Shown in pieces: positions 25,040 through 34,403 of a stretch of 64,000 bases of DNA. Origin of the DNA: Pseudomonas putida. Its GTDB lineage: Bacteria > Pseudomonadota > Gammaproteobacteria > Pseudomonadales > Pseudomonadaceae. The notes beneath the pieces were generated by a model. It saw nothing but the letters and a program-made list of their open reading frames with translations. It did no database searches and was not told the DNA's origin. Numbering within the stretch: the first letter of the stretch is position 1; each line of letters opens with the position of its first letter. The translations under genes and the position numbers were made by a program. Where the stretch lies: positions 186,001-250,000 of the forward strand of contig NZ_JANHKS010000001.1 in the NCBI RefSeq assembly GCF_028682175.1, in the 5' to 3' direction.

Positions 25040-25738
25040 TTGGCTAACAAACGATCCTCGAAAGATGCGAAATCCTTCAAACGCCCTCAGCGGTACTCTG
25101 CATCGAAACGCTGGCTAACTCGGGCGGTCGGCATCGGCGGGGCCCTGGGCGTCTTCTCTTTGCTGATGACCACCACCTACAACTTCTTGGTCGGGGATGT
25201 GAGTCTCGCGTTCGTAAAGTCTCATGGTCGCTATTATGATTTCAACCTAGAAAACAACAGCCCAGCAGATCAGCTCATCACGCGCTTCAAGGTCGATTAC
25301 CCGCCCCAGCACGTAATTGGCCACGTCACGCGCCAAATTGCAGCTACAGCGAGCGGCGCGGGTGGATACGAACTTCCAGGGGGCAACGTAAGTGAAATTC
25401 CTGTGAGTGAATTTCACGATCTTGATGGAAAGGTGCTACCAGCCAATAAAGTCACCCCCTTCCTGATGCCACCCACCAACAGCAAAAATTACGTACAGCT
25501 AGACGCGGCTGTCTTTGACATCACGTTTGAAACCGCACCTACGAACGCCGTTCTCGGCGCGATCGATGAGACGCTGAAGACCCTGAAGCTACGCAACCGC
25601 TCGACAAAACAAAGGTATCTCGTCGTGGATAACCTCTGGATACCCACCAACGCCGCTACCGTTGCCGACGCCGTGAGAATCGCCTGTAGAGATGATCAAT
25701 CGCTATCTGATCTGTGTAACGGGCATAACGAAGGTTGA
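25040..25738 (+). CDS. Membrane-anchored protein, hypothetical
   Basis: A 232-residue protein with a basic N-terminus (Lys/Arg-rich, residues 1-28), one membrane segment (VGIGGALGVFSLLMTTTYNF, about residues 31-50) and a soluble C-terminal domain with beta-strand-like segments, so a single-pass anchor is likely. The start is a TTG without a strong site of its own. It is convergent with the RES-like gene. No family is recognised. Confidence 0.55.
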   Translation: MANKRSSKDAKSFKRPQRYSASKRWLTRAVGIGGALGVFSLLMTTTYNFLVGDVSLAFVKSHGRYYDFNLENNSPADQLITRFKVDYPPQHVIGHVTRQIAATASGAGGYELPGGNVSEIPVSEFHDLDGKVLPANKVTPFLMPPTNSKNYVQLDAAVFDITFETAPTNAVLGAIDETLKTLKLRNRSTKQRYLVVDNLWIPTNAATVADAVRIACRDDQSLSDLCNGHNEG

Positions 25739-25807
25739 ACCGTAAATGACTACAGAGGCGATGATGGAGCAGCCCGATTCGCCTCTCATCATCGAGGCCG
25801 CATCTAA

Positions 25808-27031
25808 TCAGCGCCCTCGACTCTCGCGAAAAGCAAAATGGTGCGAGGCTATTTCAACCCGTTGTATCGTCATGCGCTGAACGTAGTGAACCCTGACGCT
25901 TTCCCAATCCAGCTGAAAAACCCCATCGTCTGAGCGTCCCACCGTGAAGCTGTCGCTGTTATGCGCTGATATCAAGGACGGGCAGCTCCACAACAAGACT
26001 GTGCATCCGGGTTCCTCCCACCACTTGGAGGTTGAGGCGGGCGACAGCAAAACACCTTCGATCTTCAAATCGCCTTTACGCAGATATGTCCAAAGCATTG
26101 ACAATGCCAGGTACCCAAAGCTTGTGCACCATTCAGACTCCTGAAGGTGCCGCTCAGTATTTAATGCTTGCTGCAGCGTCCGAAAGAACGCGTGGAACTG
26201 CCCTTGCCTTGCCTGCGTTGAACTGAAGTAGCTCCCGTTGACCTGAAGAGGCATCTCGCTGAGTCGCCTCAAGTCCAACAGGGCAATGGATTGCTTGATG
26301 TAGACTTCAGCTGTCATCACACATGACCCCATCCAGGGCCTCGCATCGGCGATTGCAAGATTGATATCCGTCGAGGCAGAAAATCGCCAAGCCTTGTCTG
26401 GCTTGTCATCTGCGCGGCAAAAGTTAAATGCCGTCTCGAATTCAGGTGAATGCAACGCCGATTCCGCCGATTCAAGAGTCGGGAAGGAACGAGCCTTGTA
26501 GAGGCTTTGAATCAGACACCCGGGCCCGAGCCAATGAATGGGGCTTGCATCACATCCCTGCATCTCGCCGATCTTTCCTGAAAGGTCAGCGAAGGCAGGG
26601 CTTGGCCTCACGCTCACATCAGCGAGTGCTGAGTGGTAGACACCCGCTGGATCTAGATCTGGGCCTAACGCAAAGCGAGGATCGTAGCCGTCATCTTGAG
26701 CCCAAGCGGTGTGAAGCGACGCCTCAATGTCGAGTAGAAGGTCGGAATGAGCATTGAGGACTAACCGAAGAACCTCCGCGAGGGTGAATGTAGCGCTCGC
26801 ATCACCGAAGCCACTGCCGCAAGCACTGGCTGGTGTCAGGTCAGGCTCTCGAAAATTCGCATCAATCGCACCGCCGCAACGCTCAGCGAGGTCATCCAGA
26901 GTGATGCCGCCACGTAGGTTACCGCAGTAAAAACATGTACTGACTTTGAGGTCGGCAGAGCTTTCAAGCTGTTCCTGGAGATAAGGTTCTGCGATGCAAC
27001 CTACGCAAACGTGACGGTGTGTCCACATCAT
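25808..27031 (-). CDS. HEPN/RES N-terminal domain protein with diverged RES-like domain
   Basis: A 407-residue protein. The N-terminus has CVGC (Cys9, Cys12) and CFYC (Cys33, Cys36) with the LQEQLESS spacing and the following LDDLAERC helix of the HEPN/RES N-terminal domain. The central part reads PTLESAESAL, WRFSASTDINLAIADARPWM and VMTAEVY, then LLDLRRL, which parallels the RES domain (YGA---TA-AEVRP then LLDL), an NAD-degrading fold. The usual Tyr and Glu appear as Phe and Asp. I prefer the ATG at 27031 (GGAG upstream) to the GTG at 27055. Follows a membrane protein gene by about 140 bases; probably a conflict or defence effector. Confidence 0.65.
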   Translation of the reverse strand: MMWTHRHVCVGCIAEPYLQEQLESSADLKVSTCFYCGNLRGGITLDDLAERCGGAIDANFREPDLTPASACGSGFGDASATFTLAEVLRLVLNAHSDLLLDIEASLHTAWAQDDGYDPRFALGPDLDPAGVYHSALADVSVRPSPAFADLSGKIGEMQGCDASPIHWLGPGCLIQSLYKARSFPTLESAESALHSPEFETAFNFCRADDKPDKAWRFSASTDINLAIADARPWMGSCVMTAEVYIKQSIALLDLRRLSEMPLQVNGSYFSSTQARQGQFHAFFRTLQQALNTERHLQESEWCTSFGYLALSMLWTYLRKGDLKIEGVLLSPASTSKWWEEPGCTVLLWSCPSLISAHNSDSFTVGRSDDGVFQLDWESVRVHYVQRMTIQRVEIASHHFAFRESRGR

Positions 27032-27169
27032 GCAGAGCTCCGAGAGGCCAAACACGGTTGGTCGAGCATAGCCTCCTCAGTCCCCATCCGCCCCCTCCTC
27101 CCCACCCGACGAACACCCACACGCAGACGGCGCAAAAGAGCTCTGTTCTTGAAGGTGTGCTTACCGAAG

Positions 27170-28006
27170 TCAGGGAGAACCTTCCATGCAGGCATTAACG
27201 GTGTTTGCAGCCCGGATCACCTCATCTTTGACAGCCTGTATTTTCTGGGCCGTTTCTTCGCGGGGATCCCACTGCTGAGATGTTTGAGGTGGTTGTTCCG
27301 CTGCAACAGGTGAGCCTGAGGAAAACGACCTGATTGCAGGGTCTTGCCCTCGCTCCTTGACCCACGACGTCACTCGGAACACAACAGGAGGCGCGCACAC
27401 CCGATGCAGTGTCTTGGAGGCAGTCGAGCCATCGCTGCTGATCACCGGCGCGGGCACCTCGTCCTCGTAGATAACTGCAACTAGCCATGAACTTTCGTTC
27501 TCATTGACCCCAAAAAATGTGCCTAATGGAAATCTGACTCCAACGTCGGTCTCCTTGGGAAGAGTAACGACTGACACGATAGGCCTGTCTGAGATGGAGG
27601 ACTCTCCATACAGCGCTATCCAGGCTCGCGGCGAATCGCGCTGGCCTGAGTTTCTCAGAACCAATTTTGCTACGTACTCATAGGCGTCATCCAGCGAATA
27701 TCCTCGATGCTGGACTGCCGAAATAGTGCTCTCCCCCGATAGGACAGAAACCGACGGATGTCCGAGCGCGATCTGATCGGTGTAAACCTTCAGCGCCAGG
27801 GCTTGGGATGCTTCTGAAACTCGACTGGCGTTGCGAGAAACGTCCCAGGCGAGGAAAGCAGCGACAGTAGACCCAGCCGTTGCAGCCAGCGAAAGCAACG
27901 CAATCACCATCGAGCCAGTCATGCGTTCGCGTATTGATTGGTATGTTTCAGTGATGAAGTCGCAACACTCTTCTTTGAGTAGTTGAAGATTCCAAAGGAA
28001 GGACAT
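27170..28006 (-). CDS. Membrane protein, hypothetical
   Basis: A 278-residue protein with one clear membrane segment (MVIALLSLAATAGSTVAAF, about residues 33-51) and a large soluble domain (residues 60-230) followed by a charged helical tail (REETAQKIQAVKDEVIRAAN). It is the first gene of a likely two-gene transcript with the RES-like gene. The arrangement recalls defence systems that pair a membrane protein with a cytoplasmic effector, but no family is recognised. Confidence 0.55.
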   Translation of the reverse strand: MSFLWNLQLLKEECCDFITETYQSIRERMTGSMVIALLSLAATAGSTVAAFLAWDVSRNASRVSEASQALALKVYTDQIALGHPSVSVLSGESTISAVQHRGYSLDDAYEYVAKLVLRNSGQRDSPRAWIALYGESSISDRPIVSVVTLPKETDVGVRFPLGTFFGVNENESSWLVAVIYEDEVPAPVISSDGSTASKTLHRVCAPPVVFRVTSWVKERGQDPAIRSFSSGSPVAAEQPPQTSQQWDPREETAQKIQAVKDEVIRAANTVNACMEGSP

Positions 28007-28365
28007 GAAGACACTCTATACAAAGATGTGTGTCTGTATCGCTCCACCGAGGGATTTCTTTATAGATCAGCAATCAACCGGTACTCCTGCGCAGTGGTTC
28101 CAGGAGTGCGTACCGACGAATGTTTCTGCATCCTGGCCCGTGTCTCCACCTCGGTGAGTGATTCCATCTTGGTGAGTATGTCTCCATCAAATGATCATCG
28201 ACCCGCTTGAGCAGAGGTAGTCAGATAGGCCCAGGCTGCAGCCCTCCTGCTCCGTTGGAACCGCCCTCGTGCGCTTAAACAAGCTGCTTGCCCAATTGGG
28301 AGGCTAGAACCGATCATGCTCCCGGCGGCGTTCGCACGCCCCTTCGAAACCACATCGACTTGCGG

Positions 28366-29277
28366 ATGCTCACCATTCATGACGACAAGAAAAGAGGCGC
28401 TATCGCGCTTGTCTCAACAGTGCTGGATACGCGCAGCGAGATCCGGGCTGGCTTGGAAATCGTTGAGCAAGATCTTCGTGAAAGCCTTAACGGTTTGAGC
28501 CTTTACTTCTGCGGAAAGCGGATCACGTTTGGGAAGATTGACGAGGATGCCTGGGCATACGGCATGTTAAGTTTTGATGGGCAGAGCCTGCGAATTTTGA
28601 CGTCGGACACCATGGAGGATGCTCAGTATTTCGGGACACCCTACGAGGGACTCATGAGCAGCTTTCACATCAGTGACTTCAATGACGACGACAAAATTAC
28701 CAAGCTCGCGTCCCCAGAATCCATTGAATCACTCTGGCTAGCCGCCGAGGTAAAGATCAGAGAAAAGCTTGGCGAAGCCAAAAGTGCTGCAAGGCTTCTC
28801 TCCGAGTTTTCCGATGATCAAAGTGAGAGCATCGACAGAGATTTGTCAGACTTAATGCAGGGCGACTATTTCGAAAAACAGTGGGCCGGGGCACGTTCGA
28901 TCATCGACGTCGACGCAAGCGATTCCCTCACCCGCAGCAACCAGTTTCTGGAATCGGTTTGCCGCCACTATCTCGACAAGCGGCAAATTCCTCTCGGAAA
29001 CAAGAAAACGATAACTGAGCTAATTAACGCGGTAGTGGACGACTTTCCGCCAATTATAATTCCCGATGGGACTGACCACTCCAAAGATATCAAATCATTG
29101 CTGGGAGGCATGAAGTCTATCGCTCAAGGAACTGGCGCATTAAGAACTCACTTGGGCACAGCTCATGGCGGAGACAAAGAGGCCAGCGCGGATATAGCGA
29201 GACTTTCAAATAACCTGGCTGGGGCGGTTGCGATCTATATATTGCAAAAACTGAAAGCACACATGAGCAATCACTGA
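28366..29277 (+). CDS. Abortive infection family protein (Abi_C domain)
   Basis: A protein of about 303 residues. The C-terminal 80 residues have the Abi_C signature: LLGGMKSIAQGTGALRTHLG and TAHGGDKEA, followed by a helix with NNLAGAVAIYIL. This domain occurs in proteins linked to abortive phage infection. The N-terminal part (with GLSLYFCGKRITFG) is not recognised. The frame is open from 28288 with a TTG; the ATG at 28366 is my choice, with no strong ribosome site for either. It is divergent from the membrane/RES-like pair. Confidence 0.7.
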   Translation: MLTIHDDKKRGAIALVSTVLDTRSEIRAGLEIVEQDLRESLNGLSLYFCGKRITFGKIDEDAWAYGMLSFDGQSLRILTSDTMEDAQYFGTPYEGLMSSFHISDFNDDDKITKLASPESIESLWLAAEVKIREKLGEAKSAARLLSEFSDDQSESIDRDLSDLMQGDYFEKQWAGARSIIDVDASDSLTRSNQFLESVCRHYLDKRQIPLGNKKTITELINAVVDDFPPIIIPDGTDHSKDIKSLLGGMKSIAQGTGALRTHLGTAHGGDKEASADIARLSNNLAGAVAIYILQKLKAHMSNH

Positions 29278-29396
29278 CCAGCACAAGCCGCTGCAAATAA
29301 TTCGGCGTCGCGGGTTTTGCCATATATTGAGGTGTGTCAGGGATAGCTATTCAGGATCACTCCCAGTCAATAAGGCATCTTAAGCTTCCTGTCTAA

Positions 29397-29454
<58 letters not shown>

Positions 29455-29455
29455 C

Positions 29456-29474
29456 CAAAGCCTTGTGGGCTTTG
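29456..29474. repeat. Hairpin repeat, copy 1
   Basis: CAAAGCCTTGTGGGCTTTG, an inverted repeat (CAAAGCC and GGCTTTG arms) that follows the hexanucleotide array directly. An identical copy is at 29512-29530. Confidence 0.85.
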
Positions 29475-29511
29475 GCCTCAAAGCAAAGCAAATCAAGGGC
29501 TCAAAGGCAGT

Positions 29512-29530
29512 CAAAGCCTTGTGGGCTTTG
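29512..29530. repeat. Hairpin repeat, copy 2
   Basis: Identical in all 19 bases to 29456-29474, 56 bases further on. The two hairpins lie at the point where core-like sequence begins. Confidence 0.85.
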
Positions 29531-29552
29531 ACACTAGATAGGCCTTGTCTAG

Positions 29553-30032
29553 AAAATTCTCGACATCAGCATCCCGAAGCTCGATGGCCTGGAGGTGCTG
29601 GCCCGGTTCAACGCCATGAATCTTCCCGCAAAGATTCTGGTATTGACTGCCCAGGCACCGGGGCTCTTTGCGATACGTTGCATGCAGTCGGGTGCCGCAG
29701 GTTATGTATGCAAACAGGAAGACCTCAGTGAACTTGTCAGCGCGGTGAAAGCGGTATTATCCGGCTACAATTACTTTCCAAGCCAGGCGCTCGGCGCAAT
29801 GTCGGCCCGCGATGGTGACCCGGACGAACTCGAGCGTTTCAAACTGGTCAACGACCGCGAATTGATGGTATTGCAGCTATTTGCCCAGGGGCGAACAAAC
29901 AAGGAAATCGCCAAGGGCATGTTCCTGAGCAACAAGACGGTCAGTACATACAAGACCCGCCTCATGCAAAAACTCAAAGCCAAGACTCTGGTTGAACTAA
30001 TAGAGATGGCTAAACGCAATTCGCTGGTGTGA
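29553..30032 (+). pseudogene. 5'-truncated BvgA/EvgA-type response regulator
   Basis: The frame is coding-like from 29553 (KILDISIPKLDGLEVLARF), directly after an in-frame TAG, and continues through AAGYVCKQEDL of the receiver domain to a LuxR-type helix-turn-helix (ELMVLQLFAQGRTNKEIAKG and LSNKTVSTYKTRL). About 50 N-terminal residues with the acidic pocket are missing, and there is no start codon before the phospho-acceptor Asp of LDI. A shorter product could start at the GTG at 29595, which would lack that Asp. The stop is nine bases before the kinase start, so the two formed one operon. Confidence 0.8.
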
Positions 30033-30040
30033 GAGATAGG

Positions 30041-33000
30041 ATGTCGAAGGGGCTAAAGGACTACTGCATAGCAGCCGCACTCGCCTGTCTGAGCCTGACC
30101 GCTCAGACCCAGGCCCATGCGGCCGAACGTTACACCCTGCTGAGTCGTTCCAATCCGGCGCACATGGACGTCACGCTGGATCGAACCCAATGGCAGTGGG
30201 TGCGCAACAAGCGCGAACTGATCCTGGGCACGACCGCTCCGGACTACCCCCCGTTCGACATGACCCTGACCGGTCACGATTACGAAGGCTTCACCGCAGA
30301 CTACGCCGGTATCCTGGGCCGCGCCCTGGAGCTGCCGGTCAAGGTCCTGCGCTTCGAAACGCGGGACCAGGCCATCGACGCCCTCGTCGACGGCCAGATC
30401 GACCTGCTGGGCAGCGCCAATGGCTACGAGGCCGCCACGGGTCGCATCACCCTGTCGTCGCCCTACGCGGTCGATCAGCCGGTGCTGGTCACCCGCACCG
30501 GTGAGGCCCGGTCCCTGACCGACGGCCTCAACGGCCTGCGCTTGAGCATGGCGTACCACTACCTGCCGCCGGACGACATCAGGGCGCTGTACCCCAAGGC
30601 CCGGCTGGAACTCTTTCCCTCGTTCCAGAGCGCGATCAACGCCGTGGCCTTCAATCAGGCCGACGTTTTCCTGGGCGATGCCATCTCCACGCATTACGTC
30701 ATCAGCAAGGGCTATCTCAACAACATCCAGATGGCCAACTTCGGCAAGCACGAGGCCAACGGCTTCAGCTTTGCCGTGCGCGCGGACAACACAGCGTTGC
30801 TGGACGTAGTCAACCTGGTGCTCAAGGGCATCCCGATCGACGAACGCATTGCCATCTCCAAACGCTGGGGAGCGGGCACCGACCTGCTGCTGACCGATCA
30901 GAAACTGCTGCTCACCCAGCGCGAAGAGCGCTGGATCGCCCAGCACCCCAAGGTGCGCGTGCTGATAAACGACGCCTACGCCCCCCTGACCTTCTTCGAT
31001 GCCAGCGGCAACTTTCGCGGGGTGACCGCCGACCTGCTCGACCTGATCCGCCTGCGCACCGGCCTGCAATTCGAAGTCAGCCGCGCACCCAGCATGGCCG
31101 ACATGATGAACCGCGTGAGCCAGGGCCAGGCCGACCTGATCGGCGCGCTGGCGCCCAGCGACGAGCGCGAGGCACGCTTCAATTTCAGTCGCCCGTACAT
31201 GGACAACGCCTTCGTGCTGGTCACCCGCAAGGAGCCGGCGAGCCCCGCCAACCTTGAACAACTGGATGGCAAACGCGTGGCCCTGGCCCTCGGCAGCCCG
31301 ACCCTGCCCTACCTGCGGCGAGAGCATCCGCGCATCTATCCGGTGGAAGTCGACAACCCGCCACAGGCACTGGACATGCTTGCCCACGGCCGGGTCGAAG
31401 GCGCCGTCACTTCGCTGTTCAGCGCCAGCTACTACATCTCTTCCCGGGCCCTGCAGAACGATTTGCAAATGCGCGTCACGGTAGGCCAGGAGCCGGCACG
31501 CATCGCGATGGCCACCTCGCGCAATGCCACCGAGCTCACGGCCATCATCGACAAGGCCCTGTCGAGCATCGCACCCGAAGACCTGGCCGTGATCAACAAC
31601 CGCTGGAGAACCTACATCCCACCCAGCCGCGGCGCCTGGCAGGACTACCAGTTGCTGGTCTACCAGATCGTCGTCGGTGCGGGCTTGCTGCTGCTCGGCT
31701 CGCTGGCCTGGAACGCCTGGATGCGCCGCCAGATCAAACAGCGCGAGCGAGCAGAACGGGCGCTCAGCGATCAGTTCGAATTCATGAGCGCGCTGGTCAA
31801 CGGCACGCCGCACCCCATCTACGTGCGCGATCGCAAGGGCCTGTTGCAGATGTGCAACGAGAGCTACCTGACGGCGTTTTCGGCCAGGCGCGAAGAGGTG
31901 ATCGGCAAGACCATCCTGGACGGCGTGCTCAGCGATGCCCAGGAGGCCCGCCAGTACGTTGCCGACTATCAGCAGGTGATGACCGATGGCGCGCCGCTGA
32001 TCCTGGACCGCTCGCTGCATATCGGCGACCGCTCGCTGACCATCTATCACTGGATCCTGCCGTTCCGTGATTCCCTGGGCAAGGTCCAGGGCATCATCGG
32101 CGGCTGGATCGACATCAGCGAACGGCGCCAGTTGATCGAGGACCTGCAATCGGCCAAGCAGCAGGCCGACGACGCAAACCGGGCCAAGAGCACCTTCCTG
32201 GCAACCATGAGCCACGAAATCAGGACCCCCATGAATGCCGTCATCGGCATGCTGGAACTGGCCCTCAAGCGCGCCGATCAGGGCCAGCTCGACCGCCCCG
32301 CCATTGAGGTCGCCTACAGTTCGGCCAAGGACCTGCTGGAGTTGATCGGCGATATTCTCGACATCGCCCGCATCGAGTCAGGCCGCCTGACCCTCAGTCC
32401 CGAACGCGCCAACCTGCGCCAACTGGTCGAGTCGGTGGTCCGGGTGTTCGACGGCCTTGCCCGGCAGAAGAGCCTGACCCTGCAACTGGACCTGGACAGC
32501 CGGACCAACATCGACGTGCTGATCGACCCGCTGCGCTTCAAGCAGATTCTCTCCAACCTGATCAGCAACGCGATCAAGTTCACCCCGCAGGGGCAGATTC
32601 GCATCAGCCTGCAGAGCGAGGACGCCACCAGTGAACAGCTGATCCGCCTGGTGGTGGTCATCCAGGACAGCGGCATCGGGATTTCCGACGAAGACCAGCA
32701 GCGCCTGTTCGCCCCCTTCGCCCAGGCGGACAACAGCGGGCAACTGGCAAGGACCGGCGCCGGGCTGGGCCTGGTGATCTGCCGCAGCCTGTGCGAAATG
32801 ATGGGCGGGACCCTGACCCTGGACAGCCAGCCGGGCGTCGGAACCCGGGTGCAGATGACCTTCGAGCTGATGACCCTGGACCCCCTGGCCAACCTGCCCG
32901 CGCCAAAGGAAAACGACGCCCACGGCGCGGCCACACTGGACATCCTGGTGGTCGACGACCATCCCGCCAACCGCCTGTTGCTGTGTCAGCAACTGGGATT

Positions 33001-33673
33001 CCTGGGGCATCGTTGCGAGATCGCCGAACAGGGCGCCGAGGGGCTGGAGCACTGGCTGGCCCGCCATTTCGATCTGGTCATCGTCGATTGCAACATGCCC
33101 GTGATGAACGGCTATGACCTGGCGCGCGCCATCCGCGCCCACGAACAGGAGCAAGGCCTTGCACCCTGCATCGTGCTGGGCTTCACCGCCAACGCCCAGC
33201 CCGAAGAGAAGCAGCGCTGCCGCGAGGCGGGCATGGACGACTGCCTGTTCAAACCCATCAGCCTGAGCGCGCTCAATGATCGCCTGTCACGGGTCGGCGT
33301 GCGCCCAGGGCGCCCGGAGCAGCAGCGCGGCAGCCCGCCCTTCGAGATGAGCAGCATCGTGGCATTGACCGGGGATCGCCCGGAAATGATCCAGCACCTG
33401 ATCGACCAGTTGATCCGCAGTTGCCGTGACGACGCCGCCGAACTGGTCCAGGCGAGTGCACGGGGTGACAGGCAGGAGATTCATGACGTCGCGCACAAGA
33501 TCAAGGGCGCGGCGAAGATCATCAGCGCGGGCCGGGTGATCGATTTGTGCGGGCAACTGGAACTGGCGTGCGACGACCACGCCGGTGAAACGCTGCTCGC
33601 CCCATTGGGACAGCGCCTCGTCGAGGCCATGGCCGCGCTGGAACAGGGGCTGTTACAGCACCAGCAGCGCTGA
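30041..33673 (+). CDS. BvgS-type hybrid sensor histidine kinase
   Basis: About 1210 residues: signal peptide (1-26), two tandem SBP_bac_3 (venus flytrap) periplasmic domains (about 45-275 and 290-520), a membrane segment (about 545-565, VVGAGLLLLGSLAW), PAS domain (about 590-695), HisKA with MSHEIRTPMN and phospho-acceptor His725, HATPase with DSGIGIS and GAGLGLVICR, a receiver with DLVIVDCNMPVMNG (Asp1016), and a C-terminal Hpt domain with AHKIKGA (His1152). This is the full BvgS/EvgS phosphorelay. All key residues are present, although the partner regulator directly upstream is broken, so signalling may go to another regulator. Confidence 0.93.
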   Translation: MSKGLKDYCIAAALACLSLTAQTQAHAAERYTLLSRSNPAHMDVTLDRTQWQWVRNKRELILGTTAPDYPPFDMTLTGHDYEGFTADYAGILGRALELPVKVLRFETRDQAIDALVDGQIDLLGSANGYEAATGRITLSSPYAVDQPVLVTRTGEARSLTDGLNGLRLSMAYHYLPPDDIRALYPKARLELFPSFQSAINAVAFNQADVFLGDAISTHYVISKGYLNNIQMANFGKHEANGFSFAVRADNTALLDVVNLVLKGIPIDERIAISKRWGAGTDLLLTDQKLLLTQREERWIAQHPKVRVLINDAYAPLTFFDASGNFRGVTADLLDLIRLRTGLQFEVSRAPSMADMMNRVSQGQADLIGALAPSDEREARFNFSRPYMDNAFVLVTRKEPASPANLEQLDGKRVALALGSPTLPYLRREHPRIYPVEVDNPPQALDMLAHGRVEGAVTSLFSASYYISSRALQNDLQMRVTVGQEPARIAMATSRNATELTAIIDKALSSIAPEDLAVINNRWRTYIPPSRGAWQDYQLLVYQIVVGAGLLLLGSLAWNAWMRRQIKQRERAERALSDQFEFMSALVNGTPHPIYVRDRKGLLQMCNESYLTAFSARREEVIGKTILDGVLSDAQEARQYVADYQQVMTDGAPLILDRSLHIGDRSLTIYHWILPFRDSLGKVQGIIGGWIDISERRQLIEDLQSAKQQADDANRAKSTFLATMSHEIRTPMNAVIGMLELALKRADQGQLDRPAIEVAYSSAKDLLELIGDILDIARIESGRLTLSPERANLRQLVESVVRVFDGLARQKSLTLQLDLDSRTNIDVLIDPLRFKQILSNLISNAIKFTPQGQIRISLQSEDATSEQLIRLVVVIQDSGIGISDEDQQRLFAPFAQADNSGQLARTGAGLGLVICRSLCEMMGGTLTLDSQPGVGTRVQMTFELMTLDPLANLPAPKENDAHGAATLDILVVDDHPANRLLLCQQLGFLGHRCEIAEQGAEGLEHWLARHFDLVIVDCNMPVMNGYDLARAIRAHEQEQGLAPCIVLGFTANAQPEEKQRCREAGMDDCLFKPISLSALNDRLSRVGVRPGRPEQQRGSPPFEMSSIVALTGDRPEMIQHLIDQLIRSCRDDAAELVQASARGDRQEIHDVAHKIKGAAKIISAGRVIDLCGQLELACDDHAGETLLAPLGQRLVEAMAALEQGLLQHQQR

Positions 33674-33694
33674 CAGGGTCGCAGAAAGCAAAAA

Positions 33695-33721
33695 GGGAAG
33701 CAGGCTCGACGCCTGCTTCCC
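33695..33721. terminator. Bidirectional terminator
   Basis: GGGAAGCAGG-N7-CCTGCTTCCC with A-rich and T-containing flanks, between the convergent kinase and yggL genes. It can serve both. Confidence 0.75.
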
Positions 33722-33741
33722 CTTGTTCAACGCGGTAGCAA

Positions 33742-34086
33742 TCAGGCAACCGGGTTGATCGGCTTCTCAGGGTACCAGGCATCCATCAGCGGGCTGACTT
33801 CGACCTTGGTCACTTCGCTGCGAGCTTTCAACCAGCTTTCGACGGTGGCGCGCTGCTCTTCGGTGACCGAGCCACGCTTGGCCGAGCACACCAGACCGTA
33901 GTCATCGCCGCCAACGTAGTCCAGACCGTTGGCATCCATCGCCTCTTCCAGGAAAGCGTCGAGGAAGGCATCGACCGCCGCATCGTCCAGGTCTTCCTTG
34001 AACTCCAGGTTCAATTCAAAGCCCAGTTCCTGAAATTCATCGACGCACAGTTTTTTGCGCAGACGGCGGGAACGATTAGTCGCCAT
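33742..34086 (-). CDS. yggL: YggL family protein (DUF469)
   Basis: A 114-residue protein starting MATNRSRRLRKKLCVDEFQE and with the acidic segment AVDAFLDAFLEEAMDANGL, matching the YggL/DUF469 family. In E. coli YggL associates with the ribosome large subunit; its precise role is unclear. The ATG at 34086 is preferred since homologs begin MA-NRSRRLRKK. Core gene, convergent with the kinase gene. Confidence 0.9.
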   Translation of the reverse strand: MATNRSRRLRKKLCVDEFQELGFELNLEFKEDLDDAAVDAFLDAFLEEAMDANGLDYVGGDDYGLVCSAKRGSVTEEQRATVESWLKARSEVTKVEVSPLMDAWYPEKPINPVA

Positions 34087-34403
34087 GGAAACAATCCTCA
34101 AAAGTAAATATCGGGCGGCACTCTACCAGCTTGGGCGCCCAAAAGCCCGAAAACCACGCCGTCGCCCGACGACACAGCGCAGAAAGTCAGGTTTTAACGT
34201 GACAATCGGCAGGCATTTGCAAAAATAGCCGCTTTTGACGGCGATACTCTGGCGCAAGTCACCAAAGCTTGCGGCATAATGCCGCTTTATCGGAGGGCTT
34301 CTGTGCCTTCCGGCGGCGCGGGACTTTTTCACCCGTTCCGGTTCTTTGAGTCATGAGGGAATCCATCCCCTCTCCATCTGGTCTTGCAGTAGGGTTTTAT
34401 TGA

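Noticed and set aside
23241..27031. XRE regulator and RES-like protein as a RES-Xre toxin-antitoxin pair
   Set aside because: The two are 2 kb apart in opposite orientation, the RES-like protein carries the HEPN/RES zinc N-terminus that is absent from RES-Xre toxins, and the regulator lacks the Xre-MbcA-ParS C-terminal domain.
30053..32215. 720-codon antisense frame opposite the BvgS-type kinase
   Set aside because: It mirrors the GC-rich codon pattern of the kinase gene, has repetitive Gln/Ala/Gly/Val content and no domain; the sense strand carries a complete kinase.
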